NCBI GenBank assembly: GCA_963277665.1
Contig: OY728130.1
Span: 1,360,826,393-1,360,890,392, forward strand
DNA from: Viscum album
Taxonomy: Eukaryota > Streptophyta > Magnoliopsida > Santalales > Viscaceae
Direction: 5' to 3'
DNA: 64,000 nt
Shown here piece by piece: positions 1 to 11,005 of this stretch. The translations under genes were made by a program, and so were the position numbers. The notes under the pieces were generated by a model, which saw only the letters and a program-made list of their open reading frames with translations, had not been told where the DNA came from and did not search any database. Numbering within the stretch: the first letter of the stretch is position 1; every line of letters starts with the position of its first letter.

Positions 1-2220
1 CTAATGCCCCTATGATAAAATAACAAAAAAAACAAAAGCACCTAACAAGGTATACTAGTCACCCCAACCTCATCAAAGGCACGCTCACCAAATAACACAA
101 GTCAAGTAAAGTAATATAGAGTGCATTGATGATAGGGTACCCCACACCACTTTCCCACTAATTAGACACTCTCACACCCTAACAAAAAAAATCATGGTGC
201 TACTACCTCTTCTGAAAGTACCACATCACAACATGTCTGTACACACCTAAGCCTCTCAGCTCGTCCCACAACCTAGGCAAACAAAGCTCATCACATCTCA
301 CCTGCACACACCTGGGCCTCACAACCACATCCCACCCATAGACACATGGGAAACATACCATGTCACTTCCTAAAAACACCTGGTAAAGCACAACATGTCT
401 CATCCCGTCCTGAAGGCACCTGGGAAAACACAACTCATCCGCACACACCTAGGCCTCACAAACCACTATTTGACCGAAGAAATTTGGTCTATCATCGCCT
501 GGATAAGGGAGTAGCGAAGATCGGGTGGTCATTCATCCATCCTACCACTAGGATGTTTGGTAAAGAAACACTTCCTCGTGACAATGAGGGTGTTTGAAAC
601 ATAATTCTCAACTAGGGTGGGGTGCGTATAAAAAACACAAGGAAAAAACAGATATGAATATATAGTATCAAACACTCGATCCCAACTTATGGGTTCTCAA
701 TTAAACAATCAACCACAATATGATACTTCCAAATCTGTTGTTAACTCTAAATTCATTATTTAACACCACCAACAGTCACTTTAGAAGTTGATAGAAAAAT
801 CCATTCACAACAAGCCACAACTCAAACATACCCCCAACCAACTCAATTAACCAATTGTCATTATTTACTAAGGAAACCATTTATTCATTACATCCCTACT
901 CAGGAAACTACCAATCACAGCATGAAACAAACCCCACAACAAGGTCACACAGAGGAAAAATAACCACAGTAAGTTAACCCACTTCACATTCCTCTCTATT
1001 TAATACACATACCAACCACTACCATCATTATTCTTCAAAGTCATTTCGCTTTGTCCTTCCTCTCAACAAGAAAACCCCCAACTTACTGTCAAACCCCACA
1101 ACACACCTCATAACAACCAACCTCATAGCCCTATTGTATAAAAACACCACACCCATCACACATAGTAACATAAACATAGCACAACCCGAACCTGCAGCCC
1201 CGCTGCTCAAACACTACACATCCAGTCCACAAACAAACAATCTCTCAACCTGAGATACCATTTCACCACCCATATCACCCCAGCAACAGTAGTTCTCTCA
1301 ACCCCATCACCACACAACCACATAAGGCACAGTATAGAACAAATCCACACACAACACATAGCCACACCAACAAAGAAAATTGTATTCAGGTTTAGCAAAC
1401 ACTCGTTATTTAATTCCACTTTGATAATTCAGGGGTTATCACAGAGCAAGTTCAATCTTGAAGAATCCATTTATTTAACCAAATATACGTGGTTAACCAA
1501 TTTCATATTTATACTATCATTTATAGAGGATTAAAAATAAACATCCACAATCAATCACAGGTGTGCAAACAAAGACCACCAATGGTCATGATTTTCAGTA
1601 GGCATATAACATATATAGATCACAATATCAATAATCAATAAAACATAAGCAAGTGTCACTTTTAACTAGCCCCTTTTAATTTTTTTAAAGCCAACTCAAT
1701 TATATTTATTCAATTTTTATTCAATTTTCTTCACATGGGAAGCATTCTTACACCCACCCTGCATGATACACAATTTAAAAGAGACGAAGGGATCCTTACT
1801 TGGAAGAACAGATGATTGAAAACTCCTCATAGTTCCAAAATAGGGGGTGAGTAAGTAGAAGGAGGAACCTCCAGGGAGACGTGATCCAAGGGTGAAACAC
1901 ATACACACAACTCCTCAAGGAAGAAAGGTTCTCAGACGCTTGGTAGTAAGAGTAAAGAGAGAACGCACAAGGGAGAAAGGATCTTAGCTTTAGAAAGGCC
2001 AGATCCTATATCAATAAAGGAATGGTTTTAAAATCCATTAAAGTCAGATCACAATCAAGACCATGCATTTTGACTAACTTAAAGCCTCCTGAGTGTTAGG
2101 AAATTAAAGATATATTTTACATCCTTTGAAACAGTTTAAAAAACACTTAAATGTGGTTTTAAACACATTTTACATCAAATAAAACATTAAAGGGGAGAAT
2201 CAGGAAAAACTATGAAAAAA
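1..2220. other. gene-free repetitive DNA
   Basis: I find no reading frame here that resembles a protein family; the longest open stretches (60-83 codons) show no motif. The DNA is A/C-rich on the plus strand and contains a degenerate minisatellite (listed separately). It is probably part of an old transposable element whose ends I cannot place. Confidence 0.5.
225..470. repeat. degenerate minisatellite, CACACACCTRGGCCTCAC-type
   Basis: A phrase close to CACACACCTGGGCCTCAC recurs near 240, 305 and 440, with intervening text of the type 'acaacatgtct...cgtcc...aaggcacctggg' also repeating near 225 and 390. Copies are diverged and spacing is irregular, so this is an old tandem or dispersed array rather than a clean satellite. 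Reading frames across it are by-products of the repeat. Confidence 0.5.
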
Positions 2221-2224
2221 TGTC

Positions 2225-2475
2225 AAAATGACTCACCGTTGGGTGAGTCATCGACATGAGTCACTGATAACGGAGTCACCGATGGCTGATTCCCCGACAC
2301 AATTCACTAATGCCACTCACTGATGCCACCTACCGATGCACTCACTGACGCCACCTACTGACACTGCCTGCTGATGGATGACTCACCATCGTGACCCATC
2401 ATTAGCATGTCATCGTTGTGATTCACTGACGCGACTCACCGATGCCACTTATTAACACCACCTACTGACGGAAAA
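2225..2475. repeat. degenerate short tandem repeat, ACTCACYGATGCC-type
   Basis: About 250 bp built from variants of 'actcactgatgccacc' and 'gactcaccgatg', with a rough period of 12-16 bp and many substitutions. It is non-coding in all frames as far as I can judge. Confidence 0.65.
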
Positions 2476-3842
2476 ACTGTATTTGTGGAAAAATCTTGAA
2501 ATGAGTCATTGTTGCCTCCAGAATACCTCAAACACTGGATTTTGACAAAGTAATGGACTTGGGAGGTTTAGGCCATTATAGGTTAACAATTTGACTATAT
2601 GGATTTTCATTTGGATTTGTAGATTTTAAATTTGTCTATGTGGGAACAATACTTTTGCATTGTGGTAATAATGGAAACCATGTATAAATGATATTTCAAG
2701 GTCCCGAATGATGTTTTTAGCCTACAAAATCTTCATAAAACTTGTAGAACATGTTATGAACAATTAAAACATGAAATATCAAGATAAATAAAGTAAAGAA
2801 TACAAATATATAATAAAATTTAAGCATTATTTAAACAATACATAAGATAACAATTATAATTACATAATTAAAGTATTAAGACTTGTAAATACTTATGTTA
2901 AAGGAAATAAAACAAATAAAGCTTTGTAATTATCAAAAAATAAAGTGGTTCAAGGATCCACTCAACAATCTCCCCCTTCTATTATTTTAATCCCCTTGCC
3001 TTGGATTCATTTTCATGGCAATTAGTTGGTGATTCAAGGGTTTGGTGATGATATCTACTAGAAAATGGTGGAAATAATTTGATATGATGGGGCTTTTGTG
3101 TGTGATGGTTAGAGGACATCCCATGGTGATGATCACACATCATCACATGCCATTTTTTCAAAGGGATTTTTCATGGGATGGTGCTGAGAGTGCATCATGG
3201 ACCTTCCACATGCGGTTGGTTGTGGTTTTAGTCCGACGAGAGTGCACGAGCCTCGAGATGACTGGTGATGGTTGTTCAAACTTGGATGAGCTCAGAAGAG
3301 AGCTAGCATACTTCAATTAAAGGGAATAACTCCATAATTATGGTAAGTGGTCCCTCATGAATACTTCTATGGTATTATTCACTTTTTATGGCATGTGATT
3401 TACAGCTCCTCCACTTTTGGATGATCGACCATTTTAAATTAAGTAAATTGTTTGATATAAATGAATGCCCTTGAATCATATGAACAAAGTGCCAAGGATA
3501 TGAGGACCCTTGGGTACTGGCTTAATTGACTCGGTCACTGATGATTGATGCCTTAATTAAAATATATGCATTGAGATGTATGGACCCCAAGGGGTGCTAA
3601 CTAAATTAAATGAATATAATGTAGTGGCCTTGTTGTAGGAACCCCTAATGACCTCCAAGTAGAGGTGAGTGATAGATTAAGATGGATGGCATGGAGACTG
3701 TCCATGTGAGAACCCTGAAATGCTTTAGATCCTTTGGGCTAGTTGAGACGGGTATGGGGTGAGTGACCTTCCCTATAGATATGTGATTTGGATGGGTTAG
3801 GTGTGAGGACCGACCTAGGGTGACTTGGAAAGAGGATGGGCT
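2476..3842. other. gene-free DNA left of the first CACTA element
   Basis: AT-rich DNA followed from ~3000 by G-rich plus-strand text. No protein-like frame is seen. The text after ~3600 continues, beyond the CACTA element, into 5975-6438, so both stretches belong to the host sequence into which the CACTA elements inserted. Confidence 0.45.
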
Positions 3843-4350
3843 CACTACAAAAAAAACAAAGTTAGCGGTGTTTTTTTTTTTGAATTTGCAACGTTTATAA
3901 ATGTCTCTAAATGAGGTGTCTCTAATTAGTGACTCTTATAAATGTTACTAAATGGTGATGCTTATAAGCATCGCTAAATTCACAATGTTTATAAACTCTA
4001 CTATTTAGAAACACCTCGTTTACCGAAATTTTTGAGAAATGTCGGTAAATAAACGTCGTTAATTTAATGACGTTTGTAAACATCACTAAATTAGAGACAC
4101 CTCATTTAGCAATGTTTGTTGTAAATATCGATAAGTAAACGTTGCCCGCCCGACCACCTGCACCCCCACCCAACAACTCCCCCTCTCGTTCCCCTCCCTC
4201 TCCCCGCCTACGCCCCACCCTACCCTGTTCCACTCCCCTTACCGTTCTCCCACCCACCTGCCTCCACCACCCCAACATCGTTCCCCCGATCACCCACCCA
4301 CCCATTCCCCCAATCTCCAATCGTCCCCTCCTTGAGGAAAATCTATCTCT

Positions 4351-4403
4351 GCATGGTTTAGAACCCACAACCTTTGCACAAGGTTTATGACCAACTAACC
4401 TAT
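4351..4403 (-). other. tRNA-like (A-box/B-box) module inside CACTA family 1
   Basis: On the minus strand the text contains GGTTAGTTGGTC followed downstream by GGTTCTAAACC, resembling the A box and B box of tRNA-type Pol III promoters in the right order. It cannot fold as a full tRNA and is probably a relic of a tRNA-derived sequence. Comparable modules occur in the two other CACTA elements of this window. Confidence 0.4.
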
Positions 4404-4559
4404 TTATTTTTTTAATAGAAAATTGTATTATATTATATTTACATATATATAATTAAATTAAACTACATTAACAAATTATTGTATTATATATATAATTTTA
4501 TATATTGATATAAATATATAAATATATATATTTGTGTGTTTATATATTAAATTATTTAA

Positions 4560-4765
4560 ATAATAACATGTTATATATATATATATATAATTTTATATAT
4601 TAATATACATATATTAATATATATATATATGTTTATATTTAATATTTTATGATTATATATATATATATATATTTGTGTGTTTATATTCTAAACTATTTAA
4701 AAATTTAATATACATATATTAATATATATGTGTGTGTGTGTGTGTGTTTATATTTAATATTTTAT

Positions 4766-4796
<31 letters not shown>

Positions 4797-5249
4797 TTCT
4801 ATTATATTATATATAAATATGTGTTTATGTTTTAAATATATGTTTATATTTTATATTATATATATATATGATTATATTTTATATATATATATATATACGT
4901 GTGTGTGTGTGTTTATATATCTATATGTTTATATTCTATTATATATATATATATATATATATGTTTATATTTTAAACTATTTATAAAATTAATATTATAT
5001 GTGTGTGTGTGTGTGTGTGTGTTTATATTTTATGTGTGTGTGTATACAAGTTTATATTGTATTATATATATGTGTGTTTATATTTTACATATGGGTTTAT
5101 ATTTTATATTATATATATATGATTATATTATATTTCTATATTATATATCTATATTATATATCTATATGTTTGTATTTTATATTTTATATATATCATATGT
5201 TTATGTTTTATGCATATTATATGTTTATATTTCATATATATCATATGTT

Positions 5250-5280
<31 letters not shown>

Positions 5281-5400
5281 TTATATATGTGTGTGTGTGT
5301 GTGTGTGTGTTTATATATGTGGGTGTATGTGTGTGTAAATATATATGTGTATGTACACATATATATAATTATAAATATATATATATATATATATAATTAG
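4560..5400. repeat. AT/GT microsatellite tract in CACTA family 1
   Basis: Alternating (TA)n and (GT)n runs, with the phrase 'atatatgtgtgtgtgtgtttatat' recurring several times. Long open frames rich in Y, I, C and V on the plus strand are translation artefacts of these repeats. Such tracts are prone to slippage and to assembly error. Confidence 0.9.
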
Positions 5401-5561
5401 CCGTGTTTTAAAATATTGGTAAAAATGTCACTAAATAGCAATGATTTGTTAAAAACGTGACTAAATTTAAAATATATATGTGTTTTATATGTAAATATAT
5501 GTATGTATGTATATATATTTATATATTTATATATTTATATATATGTGTGTGTTTGTGTGTT

Positions 5562-5579
<18 letters not shown>

Positions 5580-5607
<28 letters not shown>

Positions 5608-5618
5608 TGTATGTATAT
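5580..5618. repeat. (GTAT)n tetranucleotide repeat
   Basis: About nine uninterrupted GTAT units follow a short (AT)n run within CACTA family 1. Confidence 0.85.
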
Positions 5619-5974
5619 ATGTCTATGTATATATTTGCATCGATGTGGAGCTATATAAATATATGTATTTTTAATGAGGTTTCATGAAAAGTGTTGTAGA
5701 ATTATCGATGTTTCGTGAAAAGCGTCGCTAAATTAGCGACATTTCCTTCAAATCATCGTTAATTTAGCTACATTTTCTTCAAAGCATTAATAATTTAGTG
5801 ATGTTTGGAGGAAACGTTGCTAAATTAGCAACGCTTCGTAGGAAACGTCGCTAATTTAGTGGTGTTTCCTTCAAAGTGTTTCTAATTTAGTGACATTTTC
5901 AGAAAAATGTTGATAAATTTAAAAATTAATGACGTTTTTAAGAAACATCGCTAAATTGTAGTTTTTTTATAGTG

Positions 5975-6438
5975 GCCTAAGGTCATCTCCCTTATGAGTC
6001 ATTTCTAGGATGTTAGTGAGGCCTCGATGAGACCTTGATGGTGTTAAGGGACACCATGTCATCTGAGTGAAAGGTGTTGAGTCTAAAGATGTGTTTGGGA
6101 AAATAGAACCTATGAAGTGTATCTCGATAGAGATGATACGCAGTGGACCTCGATGGGTGCCCCAGTGATGTGTTGACCCTGGTGAGGGTGCGTGAGAGAA
6201 ATATGTTGTGATGATTGTGGGTGTCACCTTATAACCCAAATCGATGATGACGCATGAGATGTTTGGGTGGGACGTTTTTTCCACCAATATAGATTGTGAT
6301 ACATGGGATGCCTAAGACATGCTCCTAGGATTCGACCCTTGTTCTTGAGATACAATTTGGAATTCTTGGGATGTGCTATGAAGATTCAGATGTGATATCA
6401 GTTTGGGGTGCCTTGGATACACCCCTAGGATCTGGATG
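5975..6438 (+). repeat. host minisatellite, part 1 (GGATGCCTTGGACA...CCTAGGAT units)
   Basis: From about 6290 the text repeats 'gtgatay...tgggatgcctaagacatgctcctaggattc', then 'gatgtgatatcagtttggggtgcc...cccctaggatctg'. The same ~40-60 bp theme resumes after the second CACTA element (8045-8228) and after the third (10947-11200), showing that all three elements sit in one array. The unit is degenerate and has no coding potential. Confidence 0.65.
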
Positions 6439-8044
6439 CACTACTATAAAAAAGGCTTTTAACAGCGTTAGAATAGACATTTATCAGTGCTAAAAAAGCA
6501 CTGATAATTTGAGCATGGTTAAAAACCTGAAACTTTTAACAACACTTTTCTAGTGTTGATAAAAACAACGCTATTAAAGGGGGTAAAATTATATTTTTTC
6601 AGACATCCATGAGCCCGAACCCTTTTATCAGTGCTTCTAAAAGCCCTTTATCAGCACTTTTCACCCCTCCTTTATCAGTGATTTTCATCCCCCCCGTCAA
6701 TTCTTTGCGAATTTCCAGCCTCATGTGCTCCACCTGGATTCAAACCCTGCACCTCTCCTTCGAAAATGGAACGTCTTTACCACTACACCATGTTGTTTTG
6801 CTGTCTATTTAATGATATTTCTGTTTATCTGTATATATATTTACATATATCTATATAATTATTTTTAAATACATTTATACAATGTGTGTGTGTGTGATAT
6901 AAATATATATATACTTATATTTATTTAAATATATTATATATTATATTCATTTACATATACTAGAATATAATATAAATATATATCTGTTTATTAATATACA
7001 CATATATGTATATGTATCTTTAAAGTAAAAAATGGTTAGATATCGTTTTAAATACATTTTTAGAAGATGTATTTATTTACATGTATTAGAATATACATTA
7101 TTACATAAATATGTTGATATATATTGATATATGTATTAATATGAGTGGTTTATTATAATTAAATATAATAAAACTTGCATATATTTAAATATAAATAAAA
7201 CTACATTATGAAAAATGATAAAATTTCAAAACCATAATATCAATATGAATGTAATACCTGATAACAAATTTAGTCTTCACCAAAAAAAGAAAATAAGACC
7301 CCCTTAAACGAGGCTGAAAATCCATTGAATGTTAAAAAATCGGGACACCCTGACTAAAAACTCAGTTTTGAAGGCCTTCAAGACCTTTTTTGGCCTCAAA
7401 AAATGCGAAAAAGGTTTATCTATATTATTAAGTGTGTAGATCTCATCACAGGATTTGATTTTATATGTGGTAGAGCCCAAACAGACATCCGGATCAAAAG
7501 TTATGGTCATTTAAAATTTGAATTACGTTTTCAACTTATTTTAGATATTTTATTAATTTTTTGATTTCTACTATCTTCAAATTGATATTAAATGACTATT
7601 TCTCGATAATAATAAGCAAATTATTAATTAAAAATATTTTTTTAATTATTTTTATAAGTCATTTTCACTAAATATCTTATATATTAAGTGTAAATGCATA
7701 TTTACCTTATCTAAAACATATTTTATAAAATATATATTTTATTTATATCAGTATAAATATATTTATATATTATTTTTAATGAAATATTTTTTTAAGTATA
7801 CTTTTATGAGCACTTGTAAAAAAGTGCTAATAAAAACTCTCTATTTATCAACGCTTTTTTACAAGCACTCATAAAAGACCCCATTTATCAGCGCTTGTTA
7901 AAAAGCATTGATAAAGGTCCCCCTTTAACATCACTTTTTTTAGCGCTGACAAAGGGAGTCTTTAACAAAACTTTTAGTTAGCACTATTAAAGCCTTAGCG
8001 TTGTTAAAACCCTAACTCTAGATAAACCCAGTTTTGTAGTAGTG
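6439..8044. mobile_element. non-autonomous CACTA element, family 2
   Basis: The termini are CACTACTATAAAAAAGG on the left and the matching inverse ...TTTTGTAGTAGTG on the right. Flanking triplets are atg and att, so the 3-bp TSD matches at two of three bases. Subterminal regions (~6460-6690 and ~7800-8040) are packed with variants of TTTATCAGCGCTTTT and its inverse, a repeat unrelated to that of family 1. The interior is AT-rich with a tRNA-like module. No transposase frame is visible, so movement would need an autonomous relative. Confidence 0.85.
6731..6792 (-). other. tRNA-like (A-box/B-box) module inside CACTA family 2
   Basis: The minus strand reads CATGGTGTAGTGGTAAAG and, ~35 bp later, GGGTTTGAATCC, matching the spacing and look of tRNA A and B boxes. 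There is no credible acceptor stem, so I do not call a tRNA gene. Confidence 0.45.
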
Positions 8045-8228
8045 ATTTGCCACTATGTGATTTGTTTCCTCAGTAGGGAAATCCCTTGAGTTTTTGGATG
8101 AGATTGTATCACCTTGGATGAGTTCCTGGAATCGAGGCAAGGTATTCAGCCCTCTCAGTGCACCTAAGGGAATGGTTTAGAGTGCCTTGCACATAGTCCC
8201 AGGATTCATGTGTGATATAATCTGGAAT
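8045..8228 (+). repeat. host minisatellite, part 2
   Basis: Short segment between CACTA families 2 and 3. Its phrases ('gtatcaccttggatgagttcctggaatc', 'gtgccttgcacatagtcccaggattc') are diverged units of the array also seen at 6290-6438 and 10950-11200. Confidence 0.55.
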
Positions 8229-8639
8229 CACTACAAAAAATAGGGTGATTATAGGGAGAGTTTTAGAGGGGGTTATGCACAACCCCCTTTAATCATCGAA
8301 TTTAGAGGGGGTTATAAACCCCCTCTAAATTCATTTTCTGTATAAATTAGAGGGGTTATGTGCAACCCTCTCTAATCATCGAATTTAGAGGGGGTTATGA
8401 ATCCCCTCTAATTTCTTAAATTAGAGGAGGTTTTAAACCCCCTAAAAAATTAACATTATTTTTTTAATATTCGATTAGATTTTTTAGGGGGTTTTGAACC
8501 CCCTCTGATTTAATAAAATATAGGGGGTTCATAACCGCCGCTAATCAATGAGATTAGCAACAGTTCACAACCCCCTATAATGTCTTAAATTAGAGGGGGT
8601 TCAAAACCCCCACTATTTAAAAAAACAAATTCCATTATA

Positions 8640-9900
8640 TATATATATATATATTAAATTAAAAACTGTATATAAATTAATTTAAATACATTATATGAAA
8701 AATATTATATTAAATATTGATATGATTGTATTTAATATTAGGTCGATTACATCCGCTGCCTCGGAACACAATGCAAGGAAGAAAACTGCAATAAATCGTA
8801 GGTTCGGGGACTTGACCCCGCGACTTACCCCTCACCCCACCCAAACCCTCACCACCCCACCACCAACAACGAGGCTTTATTGTATTTAATTGTATTTATA
8901 TGTATACATAAATATATTTCTATAATATTATAATATATATTTATTTGTATAAATTGTATTTCATATAATATTAATTATATATAATATAAAAGCATAAACA
9001 TATTATATAAATTTGTACATAAATATAATTTATTTTAAAAAATATCATATAAAAACTCAAGCTTGTGGTTTTTATAATTTAGTTGATAATAATAATAATA
9101 AATATATTTTTAAATAATATGTTTATACTTTTATATTACATATAATTAATATTATATGAAATACAATTTATACAAATAAATATATATTAATGTACACAGT
9201 ATTATTCAATTATATTTATTGAAATACATATATATAGTAATGTACATAATAAGAAATGTATGTATTGAAATACATTATATAAATATTTGTATAAACTTTA
9301 TTTCATATAATATTAATTATATATAATATAAATATTTGTATAAATTTTATTTCATATAAAATATATGTATAAATTGTATTTTATATATATGCATTTCATA
9401 TTATATTAATTATATATAATATTATACAATTTATACAAATAAATATATATTAATGTACCTAATATTATATATATGTATTGAAATACATTATATAAATATT
9501 TTTTAAATACATTATATAAATATATTAAAGAAATACTTATATAGATATTATATAAATAAACATGTATACAATATATAAATATGTATTTAAGTATATAAAT
9601 AATTTACATAATTATATTTATAAATATATAAATATATGTGTATATACATAACATAAATAAAATTATAAAATATATTTACTCAAATGTATGTAAATACACA
9701 AATGAGATGTAGTTTATATAAATGTATAGATTGAATGAAATATAAATGTATTATAATATAAATACATAAATACATAATATAAACATGTATATATTAATTT
9801 ATAAAAATAAATATATAGGTTATGTATTTATATGTATTTAAATATTTATTCAAATAATATTTATTTGAATAAGCACCATAATATATATAAATATTATGAT
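8640..9900. repeat. AT-rich low-complexity core of CACTA family 3
   Basis: Over a kilobase of A/T-dominated text with recurring 'tatataaatatttgtataaattttatttcatataatattaatt' phrases, partly in inverted orientation (around 8930-9000 and 9120-9180, then 9290-9450). No gene. Confidence 0.75.
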
Positions 9901-9927
9901 GTGTAATTGTAATACCAAAATGAAGTT

Positions 9928-9988
9928 GCCATGGTGGTGGAGCTGTAGAGGGATATATGCTACATCTTGGGTTCGAAACCCATCAGAA
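9928..9988 (+). other. tRNA-like (A-box/B-box) module inside CACTA family 3
   Basis: The plus strand carries CATGGTGGTGGAGCTGTAG followed ~30 bp later by GGGTTCGAAACCC, an almost consensus B box. It resembles a tRNA or SINE head without a complete cloverleaf. Confidence 0.45.
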
Positions 9989-10002
9989 GTAATTTTTAAA
10001 AG

Positions 10003-11005
10003 GGGGTGAGGGTGAGGGAGTGTAAGAACTCATACCACCTGGGAGGTCCCACCATGCACGGGTATTTAAAAAAATACATATTTATTTATTAGAGGTCGTT
10101 ACCGACAACTGCCTCTAATCAGAGTAGGAGGCCACTTTAGCGGCGGTTATGGCCAACTGCCACTAAAGTTTTTTGAGGGGGTTATAACCCCTTCTAATCT
10201 ACTGTTTTTTTGTACTGAATTCATTGAACACAATCATTAGATTCAAAAGATTATTTGGGTTGGGATGCCTTGGACGGGTGTGAGGGGGTGCAGGAACTCG
10301 TACCGCCTGGGAGGGGCCACCACATGCCAGCTAGAGGGGTCGGGTGGGCCCAAAGGGAGGGGCCAGGTGGGAACGAGAATGGGGGAGACTACCACCTCGG
10401 GGGAGAACTGGAGGGCTAGTGGAATGAGGCACCACGGGGGGAACCAGGGGAGGGCTATTGGGGGAAACGGGAGGGGAACGGGGCACTACTAGGGGAGCTA
10501 GAGGGAGGGCCTTTGGGGGGAGGGTATTTAAAAAAATACATATTTATTTATTAGAGGGGGTTAAAACCCCCTATAAACTGAGATTCTTCGGTGATATTAG
10601 AGGGGTTTGTAACCCCTTCTAATTTAACCACCTCTAATCAGAGTAGGAGGACACTTTAGCGGCGGTTATGGGAAGTAACGACCTGGTAAATTCTGTTTCC
10701 CAAGACCAGTATAATAAATTTTTCCCTAAAATGCATTAAGTACTACACTGAAATGGTGAATTGTTTGCCCTTGACTTTTTATTTCTTCCCCTTTCTTGTT
10801 TGTTGCCCTGGATCGGGGGCTCGTGGGGCTTGCCCTAGGACCGACCTTGGTTATGGGTAACCGCTGCTAAAGGTTTTAGAGGGGGTTACAACCCCTTCCA
10901 AATGAAAAAAATAACCCCTTCTAATCTACTGTTTTTTTTTGTAGTGAATGTCTTGGACACGGTCATTAGATTCAAAGGGGTATTTTGGTTAAGATGTCTT
11001 GGACG
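10003..11005 (+). repeat. tandem duplication of the CACTA-3 right end plus host flank
   Basis: Segment A (~10003-10276) contains the phrases 'gtaagaactcataccacctgggaggt', 'gggtatttaaaaaaatacatatttattta', 'ggcggttatgg', a terminus near 10216, then flank 'aacacaatcattagattcaaa'. Segment B (~10277-11005) repeats all of these in the same order, ending at the true terminus 10946 and flank 'gacacggtcattagattcaaa'. Copy B carries extra DNA, a G-rich ~200-bp block and the 176-bp insert. The arrangement suggests unequal exchange or aberrant transposition. Confidence 0.75.
10673..10848. mobile_element. 176-bp insertion flanked by 9-bp direct repeat ggttatggg
   Basis: In duplicated copy A the text runs uninterrupted through 'gcggcggttatggccaac'. 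In copy B the same place is split by 176 bp bounded by GGTTATGGG at 10664-10672 and 10849-10857. A 9-bp target duplication is typical of Mutator-like elements, but I see no convincing terminal inverted repeats, so the class stays open. Confidence 0.5.

Larger units (their letters stand above)
3843..5974. mobile_element. non-autonomous CACTA (En/Spm-like) element, family 1
   Basis: The left end reads CACTACAAAAAAAAC and the right end is its near-inverse, GTTTTTTTATAGTG. These are the CACTA...TAGTG termini of plant CACTA transposons, which are moved by a DDE transposase supplied by autonomous relatives. Both subterminal regions (~3860-4140 and ~5400-5960) carry many direct and inverted copies of a motif close to TTAGCGACGTTT, the usual site of transposase binding in this superfamily. 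The flanking triplets are gct and gcc, so the expected 3-bp TSD is only partly preserved. The 2.1-kb interior codes for nothing: a C-rich block (~4143-4340), a tRNA-like module and long AT/GT microsatellites. No transposase is present. Confidence 0.85.
8229..10946. mobile_element. non-autonomous CACTA element, family 3, with perfect TSD
   Basis: The left end reads CACTACAAAAAATAGGG and the right end TTTTTTTTTTGTAGTG, flanked by a perfect 3-bp TSD (aat at 8226-8228 and 10947-10949). The subterminal repeat is a striking palindrome, TTAGAGGGGGTT...AACCCCCTCTAA, repeated many times between 8260 and 8620 and again at 10080-10200 and 10550-10930. The centre is AT-rich. The right part is abnormal: an older terminus ending GTACTG lies at ~10216 and is followed by host flank, then by a second copy of the right end. 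No transposase is encoded. Confidence 0.88.

Noticed and set aside
1390..1435. Possible LTR end ('aggggttatcaca')
   Set aside because: No partner copy, PBS or TSD could be found, so the resemblance alone is too weak.
4142..4390. Proline/serine-rich 82-codon plus-strand frame
   Set aside because: It is the translation of a C-rich block inside a non-autonomous CACTA element, with no domain and an equally long antisense frame at the same place.
4732..5687. Long frames rich in Y, I, C and V, looking membrane-like
   Set aside because: They are artefacts of (TA)n and (GT)n microsatellites, open in several frames at once.
9928..9988. Possible tRNA gene with consensus-like B box
   Set aside because: No acceptor or anticodon stems can be drawn and the length is wrong; kept only as a tRNA-like module.
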